Assembly: GCA_031771865.1 (NCBI GenBank)
Contig: JASISA010000041.1
Span: 2,356,001-2,420,000, forward strand
Reading direction: 5' to 3'
Source of the DNA: Nothophaeocryptopus gaeumannii
Lineage: Eukaryota; Ascomycota; Dothideomycetes; Mycosphaerellales; Mycosphaerellaceae
DNA: 64,000 bases
Part shown: piece by piece, positions 30,651-41,772 of the stretch
Position numbering within the stretch: position 1 is the first letter of the stretch
Layout: every line of letters starts with the position of its first letter
Notes under the pieces: generated by a model
Databases searched by the model: none
Seen by the model: the letters and a program-made list of their open reading frames with translations, nothing else
Told to the model about the DNA's origin: nothing
Position numbers and translations under genes: made by a program

Positions 30651-32804
30651 ATGCCACCATCGCCTCCACGGCGTAGTACACGAGGAGCACCACCACCCAC
30701 TCTTGCCTCTACCAACATGCCGTCGACACGTCAAGATCGCGGTACGCGTGGTAACATACCACAGAAATCCGCTACTCCGCGCTCTGTTTCGTCAGAAGAT
30801 ACCAGCGAGCCACCTCGTCGCAGTCAGCGTGCCCAGCAGACCCACAAGGAGGACGATTCGGCCAAGGGCGACATCGCTGTAGAAGACGCCTACGAAGAGG
30901 GCGGCGAAGAGGATGAGATAACGAGATGTATATGCGGACAACAAGAGTACCCAGGTGCGCCTCTTAGCGAGGCCTTTGCTGGCATACCCGAGTCACAGCT
31001 CGAGGACGCTGGATCACTCTTCATCTTATGCGACAGCTGTAGTGTCTGGCAACATGGCGGCTGTGTTGGAATCATTGAAGAAAGTCAGAGTCCGGATAAA
31101 TATTACTGTGAACAATGCAGGCCGAAACTGCACTCGCTTGCCACAGATCCCAGAGGGTACGTTCGCTCCTTCCCAGTGCGTTGACTTCTACACCATTTCC
31201 CTGCTTGGCCGTGCCTTCCAACGACGAAAGCCGTCACGCGGCTCATAAAGTAGCGGCTATCGAAGGCCTTCACGGCGAAGCAAACTTCGCACGCGCATGT
31301 GAAAGCACGTCGAAGCCTGCCACCTCACTCCCACTCTGTCCACCACAGCCAATGCTTCCAACACAACTCCCTTACCCTTTCACGCACACGGCACAGCATG
31401 GCGCGCTACCACGAAACACCCACACGAAGATCAGCTGCTAAGGCGGAAGACAACAGGCAAAAGTATTCCCTTTACCTACCACTACACCCGAAAGCGTCTC
31501 AGCGTAAGGGCTCCGTCAGCAAAGATGCCGAGAAGGCGAAGAAAGAGCGTGAAGCCGCGGCCATGCGCGCCAGCGTAGATCCAGCGACCGGAAAGAGGAG
31601 GGCGACAATGCGGAGCAAAGAACATGACGACGAAGAAGAGCAGCTGCAGAGAGCCATTGAAGAGAGCAAGCGTGACGCTCAAGGCTCCGGCGGCAATGGC
31701 CGTAGGACCGGCAAGCGCGTTCGGGACGACAGCAGCGAAGGGTAAGTCTCGATAAGCCAGTGTCCAGCAGATGAGACATGGCTGATCGTGAAACAGAAGC
31801 AAGCAAGACAGCAAGCGCCAGCGGAGAGCGTCAGAGTCGCTGCCGTCGATTACCAGGACAGCATCACTTGAGGAAGACTCGGACGACGCTACGACCAATT
31901 CCAACAGCAAGGTGAAGAAAGCAAAGGCTGAAGCCGCCATGTCCGCACGCCAAGCAGAACAGCAGCATAAGGATAAACAGAAGGAGAGGCAAAGAGCAGA
32001 AGCAGCAGGGCGGAGACAAGAGCGGGCTAAGAGCCGGCGCGGCGATGGTATGAGCGAACCCTCTCATGTACTGATCTCATCATCTCCGCTGACTTTCCAA
32101 CAGAAGCCGAGCAAGCAGAAGACTCAACGCCGAAGCCCACGCCAAGCGCAAGGCCCTCACCAGCACCACCCTCGTCGCAACCTCCCACACCACCTCCTGC
32201 CGAGAAAGCTACTGTGAAGAAAGGACCGGGGAAGAAACCAGGGAAGAAGCTTGGCAACAATCAATATACGAAAGCCAGGTATGAACAGGCCGCATCTTCA
32301 CCTCATGGCAGGAAACGGCAACCGCATATCTCTGGCAGCGGCGATGAGGGGTCCGAGACCCTTGCCAATGGGGAGACGAACGGGACCAGCGGGTCAAAAG
32401 GCAGCCCTGGAGTTGCTGACGCCGGTACTGGCACTGGCAAGCCCAAATTTGGCAGAGGCAAGAAGGCCTTGAACGGCAACGGCAACAGATCCATCGGCGA
32501 GGGCGAGTACGTCGAGAGGACATATACCAACATGCACGCGGCGTTGACCGGCATGAGCGCGTACGTTGCGAAGAACATGGCTGAGATGACATCGCTTGGT
32601 CCCGGTGGCGAACAAAGTCCACTAAGCACGGAAGAAGGCGTGCCCATGATCGGGGGAGTAGTACAAGCTCCACCACTCAGCGAAGGAAGAAATGATCGGC
32701 CATTGGAGGAACTGAGTGCGATCGAGACGGCTGACCGGCTGCAAAGGGGCATTCTGAAATGGCAGAAACAGTATGGCCATCTGGTGGGGAGCAATGCTAC
32801 CTGA
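30651..32804 (+). CDS. PHD-finger protein, Cti6-like
   Basis: Exons 30651-31156, 31397 (or 31457)-31741, 31797-32047 and 32104-32804. The two possible acceptors of exon 2 are both in phase, giving about 600 or 580 residues. The PHD finger (about residues 91-160) has ITRCICGQ, FILCDSCSVWQHGGCVGI and YYCEQCRP, the Cys4-His-Cys3 zinc ligands with the aromatic residues that read methylated H3K4. A KYSLYLPL stretch follows, then basic coiled regions, KKGPGKKPGKK and a conserved C-terminus (YTNMHAALTGMSAYVAKNM). This layout matches Cti6 and its relatives, subunits of the Rpd3L histone deacetylase complex. The first intron (240 or 300 nt) is long for this genome. Confidence 0.87.
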
Positions 32805-33181
32805 CGAGACAAGTTTACGACGACGACCATATTGGCTTGCATTAGGAGGGCTTGTTGGAGCGCTATTGATTAGCGAGGCGTTTATGGAAACGGAAGGACT
32901 GGCATAGGAGCTCCGGCGAGAGCTATCAATCACCCTCCAAAAAGGGGCTAAGAAAAGAAATGGAGATATTGGAACGAACACATATGGGGTTGGGGCGAAC
33001 ACAGGCGTTCTGGGAAGGAGCTTCTTTTCTCACCCGATACTGAGATAAGATACCGAATCGCTGCTGGACTCTGACTTTACTTGCTCGACACATTTCTTCC
33101 AATGCATATGACTGCCCACTTCACCCGCCAGTCCGTCTTCTTTTGACATCCTCAGAACACTTCTCATCCACTGCGTGCACG
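32805..33181. other. Convergent intergenic region
   Basis: This is the shared 3' flank of the PHD-finger gene and the secreted oxidase gene. Nothing else was seen. Confidence 0.5.
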
Positions 33182-34871
33182 TCAAAGCTCATCCCTCACA
33201 CCTCCTCCTTTCCCTGCTGCCATTCCCTCCCCGAATGCACTATCAAGTTCCCTCCTCTCCCACAGTTTGAAATATCCCGGCTGTAACCTCTGCATCACCC
33301 CTTCAGGATCATACTTCCTCGCCACCTCCCTCAGCTTCTTCAAATTCTCCTCTCCGTATCCCTCGAATACCCTCTGAGGAGCTGCGGCGTAGTTTTGGTA
33401 GATATATCTATGGTGCGCGCCTAATTTCTTTGCTTTAGTCACCATGCGGTTGATAGCTCTTTCATAGAAAGCCAACACGTCGGCATCGCGTGAAGTATCG
33501 GTCCACCAAACGGGTATACTCATGAGATTCAATGGACCGTCGGTGGGGGAGATTCCGAGTGCGTTGCCGCCATTTCGAGAGAAATGATTGGTGGCGCCGG
33601 TTTGGATCGGTTGGAAGAGGAGGACGGGGAGGATTCCGGGAACGGCTTTTACTCCTGAGGAAGTGAGTTCGGATTGGAAGATTTCTAGACAGGCATGCAT
33701 GAGTTCTTCGTTGAGGAGGAATGTGGCTGTCCCGTAGGATTCGCGTAGACCGTCGGGGTTAGAGGATTTCATTTCTCGGGAGAAGTTTGTTAGGGGCGCG
33801 ATTCGCAAGGTATCGGAAATTCGTGAGGAAGAAGAGATGGAAGTGAAGGGTTGGAGGATGGATGGGTTGGGGATGGGTTTGGCGTAGGTCATGTAGGTGT
33901 GTGTGAAGAGGGTGTCTTGTTGTTGGAGGTAGATGAAAGCTGTGTAGGCCATTGCGTCTACGTCGCCGTTCTCCTCTGTTTGTCGGCCGAAGGTGTCCAG
34001 GGCGGAGACCAGCTCGTCTCGGATTTCCGGAGTGTAAGGGAGATTGATGGCTCCGCCCCATAGTTCTGTGATCGGAAAGGTTTCCAAGTCGAGACGAGTG
34101 ACGATGCCGAAGTTGTTGCCTCCTCCGCGAAGGGCCCAGTAGAGATCTGGATGGGACTGTTGGTTGACTTGGAGGATCTGGCCGGAGGGTGTGACGAGTT
34201 CGTAGTTTTTGACTCCGTCGCAGGCCCAGCCTCTTCTGCCTGAGAAGAAGGAGATCCCGCCGCCAAGGGTGAGACCGCCTGTTCCGATGTCTGTTACTCG
34301 ACCACCTACTACGCTCAGGTTCTTCGGGGTCAGGTAGTCGTAGACGTTGATCCAACGATTTCCCGTGCCGACTCTGGTCGTTGTCTTGTCTTCAGAGAGC
34401 ACGAGGGTGTTGAAATTCTCCAGGAGAACGGTGATGCCGTGGGGAGCATTGGAGCCTCCTGTGAAAGCTGCGTGACCGCCGGACTTGACAGCGAAGATGC
34501 AATGTTCCTCACGGGCGATCTTGAGAATGAGGGCAACATCTTCCGCTGACGAAGGCTTGACGAAGCAGGCTGGCGAGACGTCGGATTGGAACGAAGACCA
34601 GTAGTTAGCTTTTGCAGCTTCATACGAAGAGGTGTTGGAAGAGGAGATATCAAGGGCTGGGTGCTTGGACATGGAGGCGCACTAGCTGACTCTCAGCGGA
34701 TGGCCTTCAGTTGTTGGCTGTAGCCAACGCTTATGGTGTAAGACATACCGCTCTGGCACATCGTGATTGTAGGTCTTTCTCTTGGTCTGCCGCTGCAGTA
34801 GTACCTGCGTCGGCTAAGCTTCGAGTTGCACGAGCCAGCAGAAGCATTAGTCGCAGCAGAAGTAGCATCAT
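33182..34871 (-). CDS. Secreted FAD-linked oxidoreductase (PCMH fold, berberine-bridge type)
   Basis: Two exons (34871-34749, 34681-33182) give 540 residues. The main frame alone starts at an internal Met. The added first exon supplies MMLLLLRLMLLLARA, a signal peptide, and joins in phase through a 67-nt GTATGT...CTAG intron. The FAD-binding domain shows FAVKSGGHAAFTGGSN with the His expected to bind FAD covalently, TDIGTGGLTLGGGISF and RGGGNNFGIVTR. The BBE tail has YIYQNYAA and LKKLREVARKYDPEGVMQRL. No second attachment cysteine is obvious. Such fungal oxidases act on sugars or phenolic/secondary metabolites outside the cell. No biosynthetic cluster surrounds it, so a carbohydrate or phenolic substrate is a guess. 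Confidence 0.9.
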
Positions 34872-35395
34872 GAAAGACGAGATGGGTAGTCGGAGCTTGG
34901 AACTATCTCGAAATCAGTTTGCCCATTCTTCGTCAGGCATCTCAGATCCTTGAAAGTGCAAGCTCAGCTATCGGCCGTGCTTGCCGGTAGTGGCAGTCGG
35001 TATGCAGTGCTACCGCCAAGTCGCCATGCTGATCCTTCGCTTCGTGCAGGTCCGATGGTCGCACACGAGACCCTTTTGGAATGCAAACCATTAACGTTAA
35101 GGTCAAAAAGACAAAACGAGAGTACTTGGCCTCTATTGTGTCTTCGAGACCTCCACTCTGACAGAATTTCACATGGGCTTGAAATGCTTGCATTTGCGCT
35201 CTACCCTCTTCCAGAGGCTCGCGCTATCTGGCTCAATGACCTCCTGTGCGTTCATTTACAAACATTCATGCATGCTCCCAAACTCAATGCGCTCGAACGC
35301 AGCAGATCGTGTCGTCGTGCGAGATGTAGTCATGCCGCGTCCGTAATCGAGCGTCGCGGCGAAGGCTGTGTCCAAGGAACTTCTCCGAGATGAAT
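34872..35395. other. Intergenic, nothing recognised
   Basis: This is the promoter side of the secreted oxidase and the 3' flank of the cytochrome b5 reductase gene's opposite end. A 147-codon plus-strand frame at 34950-35393 has no domain and is not called. Confidence 0.5.
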
Positions 35396-36386
35396 CTAGA
35401 AGCAGAAGACTTGATCCTCAAGCTTGCTGACAGGTCTCGCCTTCTCATAACCCAGTTGTTCGGTGGCCTTCTTGATGGCTGAGACCATAGGTGGAGGACC
35501 GCAAATCAGGATCTTGACGTCCTTGGCTGGCGCTGGAAGACGTTCCTACAGTTTGTTAGCTCTGCGTTGTAGCGACCAGTCTTGTTCATCATACCTTGAT
35601 CATCTCCGCTGTGACGAAGCCAACACCTCCCTTCCAGCCCTCAGGCGGGTTGTTCAACACATAGTACACGTTGAACCCATCTACCTTGCTCAGCTTCTGC
35701 AGCTCTGGCTTCATCAGGATATCCAGCTCATTCACGTTGGCGAAGATCAAGTCCACAATCGTCTTGTCACCCTTGCTCCTGCCCTTCTGGATCGCATGCG
35801 CAATCTGCAGCATTGGGGTGATACCACTGCCACCAGCGATCATTCCGATGCGCCTGCACATGTTGGGAGTGTAGACCATAGCGCCCTTGGGACCCTTGAC
35901 CTTCATGGTGTCGCCAACTCTTAAGGTGGCCATGTGCCGCGAGATGTTACCTGTTGGGTAGCTCTTGATGAGCATGTCGAAGTAGCCGGGAATATCTTCA
36001 TCGAGAGAAACGGGGGTGTATGAGCGAACAACCTCTTTGCGCTCGACCTTCTCCGTCTTTGGATCCTTGACATCGAGGGTCGCTGCGAGGGAGATGTGTT
36101 GACCGATGGGGAGTCCGAGGATGCTGTCTTCGGTTGGGAGCTTGAATCGGTAGACGGCGGTATTGTGGGTGATCTGAGTCTTTTCGGAGATGGGGAACTC
36201 TTGGAAGGTGTTCGGGTTTAGCACTTTCTTGTATTTGGGTCCCAATTGCTCTGCTTTCGATTGTAAGTTGACAGTCGAGACGGTAGATTGAGAGGCCGTA
36301 CGGTTGAGGAAGAAGTAGACACCGCCGATCAGTGCAATGGCTGCTACCACGAAGGGCAGATACGTCGCTAGTTGGTTGTCCGCCAT
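35396..36386 (-). CDS. CBR1: NADH-cytochrome b5 reductase
   Basis: Exons 36386-35595 and 35545-35396 join across a 49-nt intron to 313 residues. An N-terminal membrane anchor (residues about 8-26) is followed by the ferredoxin-reductase fold: VYRFKLPTEDSILGLPIGQHIS, RSYTPVS for FAD binding, KGPKGAMVY, and MIAGGSGITPMLQI for NADH. Exon 2 adds ILICGPPPMVSAIKKA and the conserved C-terminal VFCF. It transfers electrons from NADH to cytochrome b5 for fatty acid desaturation, sterol synthesis and diphthamide formation, at the ER or outer mitochondrial membrane. It lies head to head with the GlcNAc-induced protein gene. Confidence 0.95.
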
Positions 36387-36879
36387 GTTGGCCTTCCTCC
36401 ACTATAGCGCGTTGATGAGAAGTGCTGTGTGAGAAGGAACGATGGTTGAGTAAAGAAAGTAATCCCCCACCTCGGCGTCTGAAATGCTCAAAAGTGAGTG
36501 TCGTTCGATTGCCTTTTCGAAGCTCTCACTTTCTCGGACCAAGCCGGCGTCGGGAAGCACAACCACCACGCCGGGATCAACGAGGGGCATTAGAGCTGTG
36601 TTGAGGCAAGACATCCCGCTCGCACTTTCCGTGAAGAGGGCCATCGATTCCGCTGTTCGAATGCAGGTCCGCTACAGTGCGACTTCCAGCTGAGAAACGT
36701 GGCTGCCATCCGAGTCTCATCGCGAGCCATTGAAGGGAAGGAGTGCGATGGTAGCATTCACGCTGAGACACCGCTCTCCCAACCTCCCAACACCCGTCTG
36801 TAGGCTGCCAAGGCGGATACGTTTAGCTCTTCCAATGTAGGAGTTCTTTCCGTGCAACTTACTGCCCGCTTCCACAAAG
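36387..36879. other. Divergent promoter region, CBR1 and GlcNAc-induced protein
   Basis: This 493 bp gap serves both flanking genes. No specific element was recognised. Confidence 0.5.
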
Positions 36880-37607
36880 ATGGGTGAACCGACCCAAGAG
36901 CTAACGCCACACGACATCGACCTCGATGACCCGCCCTTCCCATTGACGGCGATCGACCGCGAAATCTTAGCGACCGCCGATGAGGATTACCACCGCACCA
37001 CCTGGGACGGCCTGAAGCGCATCATCGGTACGTACAGCTCTCGAACCCGGATCACGGCCCGTGCAGCACGGAGAACTCACGGGATACTTTTGCTACAGCC
37101 AACAATACTCTCGAAGACCTCAAACGCCTGCCTTCGGACCTGAGGAAGTACCTTGCGTGGTCATACAACATCAAACGGCAATATGGCGGCATCACACCCT
37201 TCGTGATCAAGGAGCGATTACACTGGACACCAGTCACGACCACACCACCAACCTTCTCCCACCACTCAAGCACTCCTTTCGAGGACCCTCGTGACTATGC
37301 TACTCTACTGAACGATTGGCCATACGGCTTCGTGCCAGGCATTAGTCACATATTGGTCTGGAGCAAGACGCCTATCAAGACGGATGATACAAGTGGAGAC
37401 GTGACGCCTCAGAGTAGGAAAGTCATTGAGGAGTTTGTAGACAACAAGTTTGTGAAAGAGCTGGGTGAGGGCGGGAGGGAGAGAGTGCTGTGGTTCAAGA
37501 ATTGGGTCAGCTTGCAGAGCGTGAGGGGTGTGGATCATGTGCATGTGTTGGTAAGGGATGCGCCGGAAGAGGTATTGAAGAAGTGGACGGAGAGGAGGGA
37601 TTTGTAG
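36880..37607 (+). CDS. N-acetylglucosamine-induced protein 1-like (DUF3605)
   Basis: Exons 36880-37027 and 37099-37607 give 218 residues. The family signature is clear: LKRLPSDLRKYLAWSYNIKRQYGGI, then NDWPYGFVPGISHILVWSKTPI, and the end VLWFKNWVSLQSVRGVDHVHVLVRDAP. Candida Gig1 belongs here and is induced by GlcNAc. The family is found across fungi and its biochemical role is not known. The VDHVHVLV pattern is invariant in relatives. The intron splits RIIANNTLE; phase and both splice sites agree. Confidence 0.9.
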
Positions 37608-38584
37608 TGTGAAAGAGGCAAGATGGTGAGAACTATTAAACTGAAGCTGGCATAGATTCTATACGATACAGCTACATGCTATCGAATCTCCTGGTCGAAG
37701 AGTGGGATATCGCGGGCAATCTTCATCCGCTCTGAGCATTCATGTCATTTCACCGGTCTGCACATACTCATATTCGCTTTATACAATCAGGTTCCTCAGC
37801 CTCACAGAGCCGCCAGCTCGGTCTGCGGTCACCGCTCAGCTTTCACAACTTCCGAAGATGTGCCGCTTCACTTCGCTCATGGCTGAGCTTTCCCTCATGG
37901 GCGATGACCTCCCAGAAATAACGTTTACAAGCCTGCCTTCCTCCCGACCTGCCTCCGCATGCGATGCAACCTAATTTGCATTCCTTTAGCCTCCCCCAAG
38001 CGCCACAATGCTTGTCCGAACGCCCATGGTCTTTCTTGATGTGTGCTTACGTCCTTCAAAGAGGCATAGATTGCTCCACGAGCGGAGGAGGGCTTTTGAA
38101 CGGGCTCTGTGGATCCATGGACTATTCTAATAACCTCCAGTGTGAAGATGTTGGCATTGAGAAAATGTCCAAGTGGATCTGCCATACCGAAGACAGTATC
38201 GTAGGTGTCGCACGTCCTCTAAAAACAGCACATTGTTGTCAGGATGGTTTGAGATGGCACACGAGCAGTCCTCCCAGCCTCACATGAACACTATCTGAGC
38301 TTCACTCTGCTCAAATCGTTCCAGCGATACCCCCAAGAGTGGCAATTTTGACAGCGTTTGTGCATGCCTTTCCAGTGATCGAGAGGCTCGTACTAGACTA
38401 TGCACTTGGCAGGTTCCCATTGTTGGTCTTGGCTCTTGCATCGTCCAGCCGAAGCATCTTAACCACATGGCCTGAACACAGCGAAGGAAGACGGGCATCC
38501 TCTAGCTAACGAACAGAGCCTCAGCAGCAGCTGAACGAGGACGTCTACCGATCAGGAGGGGGACCAACGCCTCTGAAAAGTAAA
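37608..38584. other. Intergenic upstream of the small secreted locus
   Basis: No coding character or repeat was seen in this stretch of nearly 1 kb between two plus-strand genes. Confidence 0.5.
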
Positions 38585-38590
38585 TATAAA
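38585..38590 (+). promoter_or_regulatory. TATA box of the small secreted locus
   Basis: TATAAA lies 120 nt upstream of the ATG at 38710. A CA/AC-rich, G-poor leader follows, the pattern of strongly expressed fungal genes. Confidence 0.6.
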
Positions 38591-38709
38591 CCTCCATCAT
38601 CTCCTTCAAACAGAACATCATCCAGCACTCACCAGCATCACATCAACACACTACATAACCAATCCAACAACCCTCCACCGAACTACCACCACCACCATCA
38701 ACCATCAAC

Positions 38710-39196
38710 ATGCACGCCCAAATCATCCTCACCACCCTCGCCCTCGCGGCCACCACCCTCGCAGCAGCCGTCCCAGCAACACTTCGGCGCCGCGACTCCG
38801 GCACTTGCCACTAAGTAAGTGCTAAAGATCCGACCGTCATTGTCCTGTCCCTCCCTTTAGGCTCTAAAATCTAGCGCAGCAAACCGACGCAGACCAACTC
38901 TGCTACACCATCACCATCGACTCCGCACAGAACGTGGGTGTCTGTCGGGGCATTTTCGATCATTTGAAAAGCCAGGCGAACTTTGCTGGTCTCACGAGCA
39001 CGCAAAGCAGTATATCGGGGAGTGTGAAGACTTGTTCTTTCTGTGTATGTTCTGCCTTTGATCGATCTTGTATTTTGAATGTTTTGCTGACTATTTGGTA
39101 CAGACTGGTCTGGGCTGCAGTGCTGGGAATGTGCAGGATGATATCTGGCTCTCGACTGAGCCTAACCTTGATGGTGTTTCTTGTGTGACTGGCTAG
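38710..39196 (+). pseudogene. Small secreted cysteine-containing protein, probably damaged
   Basis: Exon 1 (38710-38814) encodes a clear signal peptide and propeptide-like RRR, then SGTCH, but ends in TAA placed directly before a perfect GTAAGT donor. Exon 2 (about 38879-39048) is protein-like (TDADQLCYTITIDSAQN, GVCRGIFDHL, VKTCSF). The last exon (from 39106) reads TGLGCSAGNVQDDIWL to a stop at 39194-39196 but is one base out of phase if the strong GTATGT donor is used. A GTGAAG donor 15 nt earlier restores phase at the cost of one cysteine. TATA box and leader look functional. It is either a recently broken effector-like gene or one with unusual splicing. No family recognised. Confidence 0.5.
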
Positions 39197-39354
39197 ATTG
39201 GTTCAATCAAACGACTGCATCAGAATTGAATATGCGAGACTTCCTTGAGCCGTTCAACATGTCTCTGGTCACCGAATAAGCCTGTGCCGTGAGCGTTAAT
39301 CGTCACATGTTCAAGTGGAGATCCACCAGGCGGCTTATTGCAGGCTATGACTGC

Positions 39355-39926
39355 TCATATCTGGGCAGCCAAAGTAGCATCGATAGCAGCGTCGATGGTG
39401 GCATCTTTCATGTAACCATTGCGTGGCTTGTCAATGAAAATTGTCTCGTCCTCTTGCGGAGGCAATGAATAGGCCTGGCGCTCGAAGGAGCCCCAATTGT
39501 GTTCGGCATGCGCTAACCGGGCTTCTTCCTTGTCTACATAGTGCTCGATGTCGTTTTCGTCTATCGGACACAGGAGATGTGTATAGGAGCAATCGAGCGA
39601 CACGTGTATTCTACAAAGGCGTGGAAGGGAACCCAGGGCTCTGTACATCGCTACCTCATCAGAAACGCCTTGCGACCGTAGAAAGCTCAGCTTCAGGTCC
39701 TCCAGGAGTGGGCATCGTCGTCGCATCTTCCTGATACCATGAGCGTTGAAATGCATTTCTGCTGTCGATTAGATCCGAAGGCGTCTGAGAGATGAACCGT
39801 GATGTTCCAACGACGGTATCAGCGACTTTTGTCTGTACCCTTCTCCACTCATCTCAAGGACTTGCAGAGGACAGGGCCGGTGAGGATCCAGTCAAGCGGC
39901 AGGTCTTCTAGTGTTGTGGATGCCAT
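39355..39926 (-). pseudogene. Decayed F-box/LRR-type protein
   Basis: The 3' part (39756-39355) is coding-like: CPLLEDLKLSFLRSQG, VAMYRALGSLPRLCRIHVSLDCS and a C-terminal KDATIDAAIDATLAAQI, as in large fungal F-box/leucine-rich-repeat families. The same frame extends upstream to SLEHHGSSLRRLRI but is cut by a TAA five codons before the first Met. Further upstream MASTTLEDLPLDWIL at 39926 resembles an F-box start, in another frame and closed by TGA. At least one stop and one frameshift are needed to join the parts, and the protein is much shorter than relatives. I read it as a pseudogene. Confidence 0.5.
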
Positions 39927-40494
39927 TGTGTTGCAGGGCGGAGAAGCATGCAGTGGAAGTGAAGTTGATCGGGAAGATTGAGGCCAGACGCGTCTCGCGT
40001 CCGTGTCGGAATAAGGTTTGACAGGGATCACACGAAAACGCGTGACGACTAGCTGCCTCCAAGTACTTCACTCTCTCCTCCCTTCGAAGGCTTCTGAAAG
40101 ACCATCGAAATCACAGACATAATGATCCTTCATCGTCGTGATCATTGTCGTGATCATTGTCGTGATTGCATGTGAAGTGCATTGTGGCTGCCTGATGCGA
40201 TAACGACGAGACAGCATCCTTGTCATCATCGGCCCGAAACAGCCTAGCTGCCGCACCACGTGCCGTCTCGGGGATGACATCCGAGCAGTTTGGACCAACT
40301 TCAGCTCAGAATTCAAAGACATGCCACCATGACACGTCTGCAAACACCGACGCGTCTTTGCAAGGCATTGAAACGACTGTGTACGATAACATGAGAGGGT
40401 CAGAGCTCGACAGACTCTCCAGGAAACATCCGCCATTGCCCAGACCTCCCGAAAGCAACTCTATTTCCTGGATCCTTTGGAAACCCCGATTAAC
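39927..40494. other. Intergenic upstream of the Zn2Cys6 regulator
   Basis: The only structure seen is a short tandem repeat near 40132-40165. Otherwise nothing recognised. Confidence 0.5.
40132..40165. repeat. Tandem 12-bp repeat, about three copies
   Basis: The unit is CGTGATCATTGT, repeated with the last copy diverging. GATC-type palindromes (TGATCA) recur at a 12-bp spacing. It lies about 330 bp upstream of the Zn2Cys6 regulator start. Confidence 0.7.
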
Positions 40495-41772
40495 ATGTCG
40501 CCCGGCAAGGAGGCCATAGAGGCTCGCAAGGCCGGTATACGCGCGCCCAAAGTCGGACACAAGAAGTCTAGGAATGGCTGCCAGACTTGCAAGGCTCGTC
40601 GCGTGAAGTGCGATGAGAAGACTCCCGAATGCGGTATTTGCCTCCGTCTTGGCCTCGATTGCACATATATTACCCCGGAACCAGCCAAACCACGACCGAA
40701 GTCTCGGAGCACCGAGCCAGCATCTGCCCAGCTTGCTCTCATATCACCGGCCACTTCGAACTCTCAAGGCAGCCCGCCCCACGGCAATGGCGAGTCAGTT
40801 GGACAGCAGCCGGCTGGCGCGCAATCTCAGGATCCAATGGCGGAGGAGTCGGAGCAGAGGCGGTACATGGAGTTACGACTACTTCATCACTGGATGCTTG
40901 CTGTCTCTCGTCCCTTTGGTATGACCTCACCTCCAAGCTGGAAGGAGCTATGGTATGGGGAAGTCCCGCAAGTAGCTCTGACCAACAAGAACGTGCTCTT
41001 TGCCATGTTCACCATGACGGCGACGCATTTACTTGGCACGTGTTCCACCGATCTCGCGTTATATCAGGCGCGCGAGAATTATTGGGTGTGGGCTTTGCGC
41101 GAGCAAAGAGCGGCTATCATGGATCTGGAGAACTGCAACACTGATGCTGTGGCGTTCGCTGCGCTTTTGATCACCATGAATTCGCTTGCAATGTTGCAGG
41201 AGCGTTCTCTGGAGCAATACACGCCACCAATGGACTGGCTCGAGGTCGGCCGAGGTGCCTTTACTGTACTTCCGCCACCCGAGGCCGTCAGCGAAGGGAC
41301 TGGACTCAAGATTCTCATGGACGCGACTGCAAATATCTGGCAAGCTAATGCCACATTCGATGCTGAGATGCAGCGGGAGTTTGGAGCGGTGCTCAACAAA
41401 GATATCCCCTCATCCGATTTGTGGGACCAAGAGACCACCGAAACCTACGAGAACACTTTGAGCTACATTGGATCCTTTCGCCGAGCCGTTTGTGCTGGAG
41501 AGCCTGCAGATATCAACCTTCGCTGGATCTGCATGTTTCCTTTCATGGTTCCGCGGCCTTTTATTGACTTTGTTGGAGAAGGCAGACCACGTGCGTTAGT
41601 GTGCCTGGCATACTTCTTTGCCGTGGTCGGTCTCACGGACGCACTACAGTATCTTGGAAACCGAGGAAACAAGACGACTGCGATGCGGGAGATATATGCC
41701 ATCAAGAGTGTGCTCTCACAAGAATGGCAGAGTCTCATGATCTGGCCAACCAATGAAATTGGAGGAGGATGA
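40495..41772 (+). CDS. Zn2Cys6 transcription factor
   Basis: An intronless protein of 425 residues from ATG 40495. Upstream in-frame codons back to 40477 contain no ATG. The binuclear cluster at about residues 28-55 (CQTCKARRVKCDEK..ECGICLRLGLDC) has C-2x-C-6x-C-5x-C-2x-C-6x-C spacing. A Pro/Ser-rich linker is followed by a helical region (LLHHWMLAVSRPF, TNKNVLFAMFTMTATHLLG) like that of the sterol-uptake-control (Upc2-like) class of fungal regulators. It probably binds CGG-type sites in the nucleus. Target genes are unknown; its nearest neighbours are pseudogenes and a gene-poor region. Confidence 0.9.
   Translation: MSPGKEAIEARKAGIRAPKVGHKKSRNGCQTCKARRVKCDEKTPECGICLRLGLDCTYITPEPAKPRPKSRSTEPASAQLALISPATSNSQGSPPHGNGESVGQQPAGAQSQDPMAEESEQRRYMELRLLHHWMLAVSRPFGMTSPPSWKELWYGEVPQVALTNKNVLFAMFTMTATHLLGTCSTDLALYQARENYWVWALREQRAAIMDLENCNTDAVAFAALLITMNSLAMLQERSLEQYTPPMDWLEVGRGAFTVLPPPEAVSEGTGLKILMDATANIWQANATFDAEMQREFGAVLNKDIPSSDLWDQETTETYENTLSYIGSFRRAVCAGEPADINLRWICMFPFMVPRPFIDFVGEGRPRALVCLAYFFAVVGLTDALQYLGNRGNKTTAMREIYAIKSVLSQEWQSLMIWPTNEIGGG

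Noticed and set aside
34950..35393. 147-codon plus-strand frame between the oxidase and CBR1
   Set aside because: Its composition is unremarkable and it abuts the end of CBR1. No supporting feature.
40477..40494. Six extra codons before the Zn2Cys6 regulator
   Set aside because: They begin with TTG, not ATG. The first ATG in frame is at 40495.
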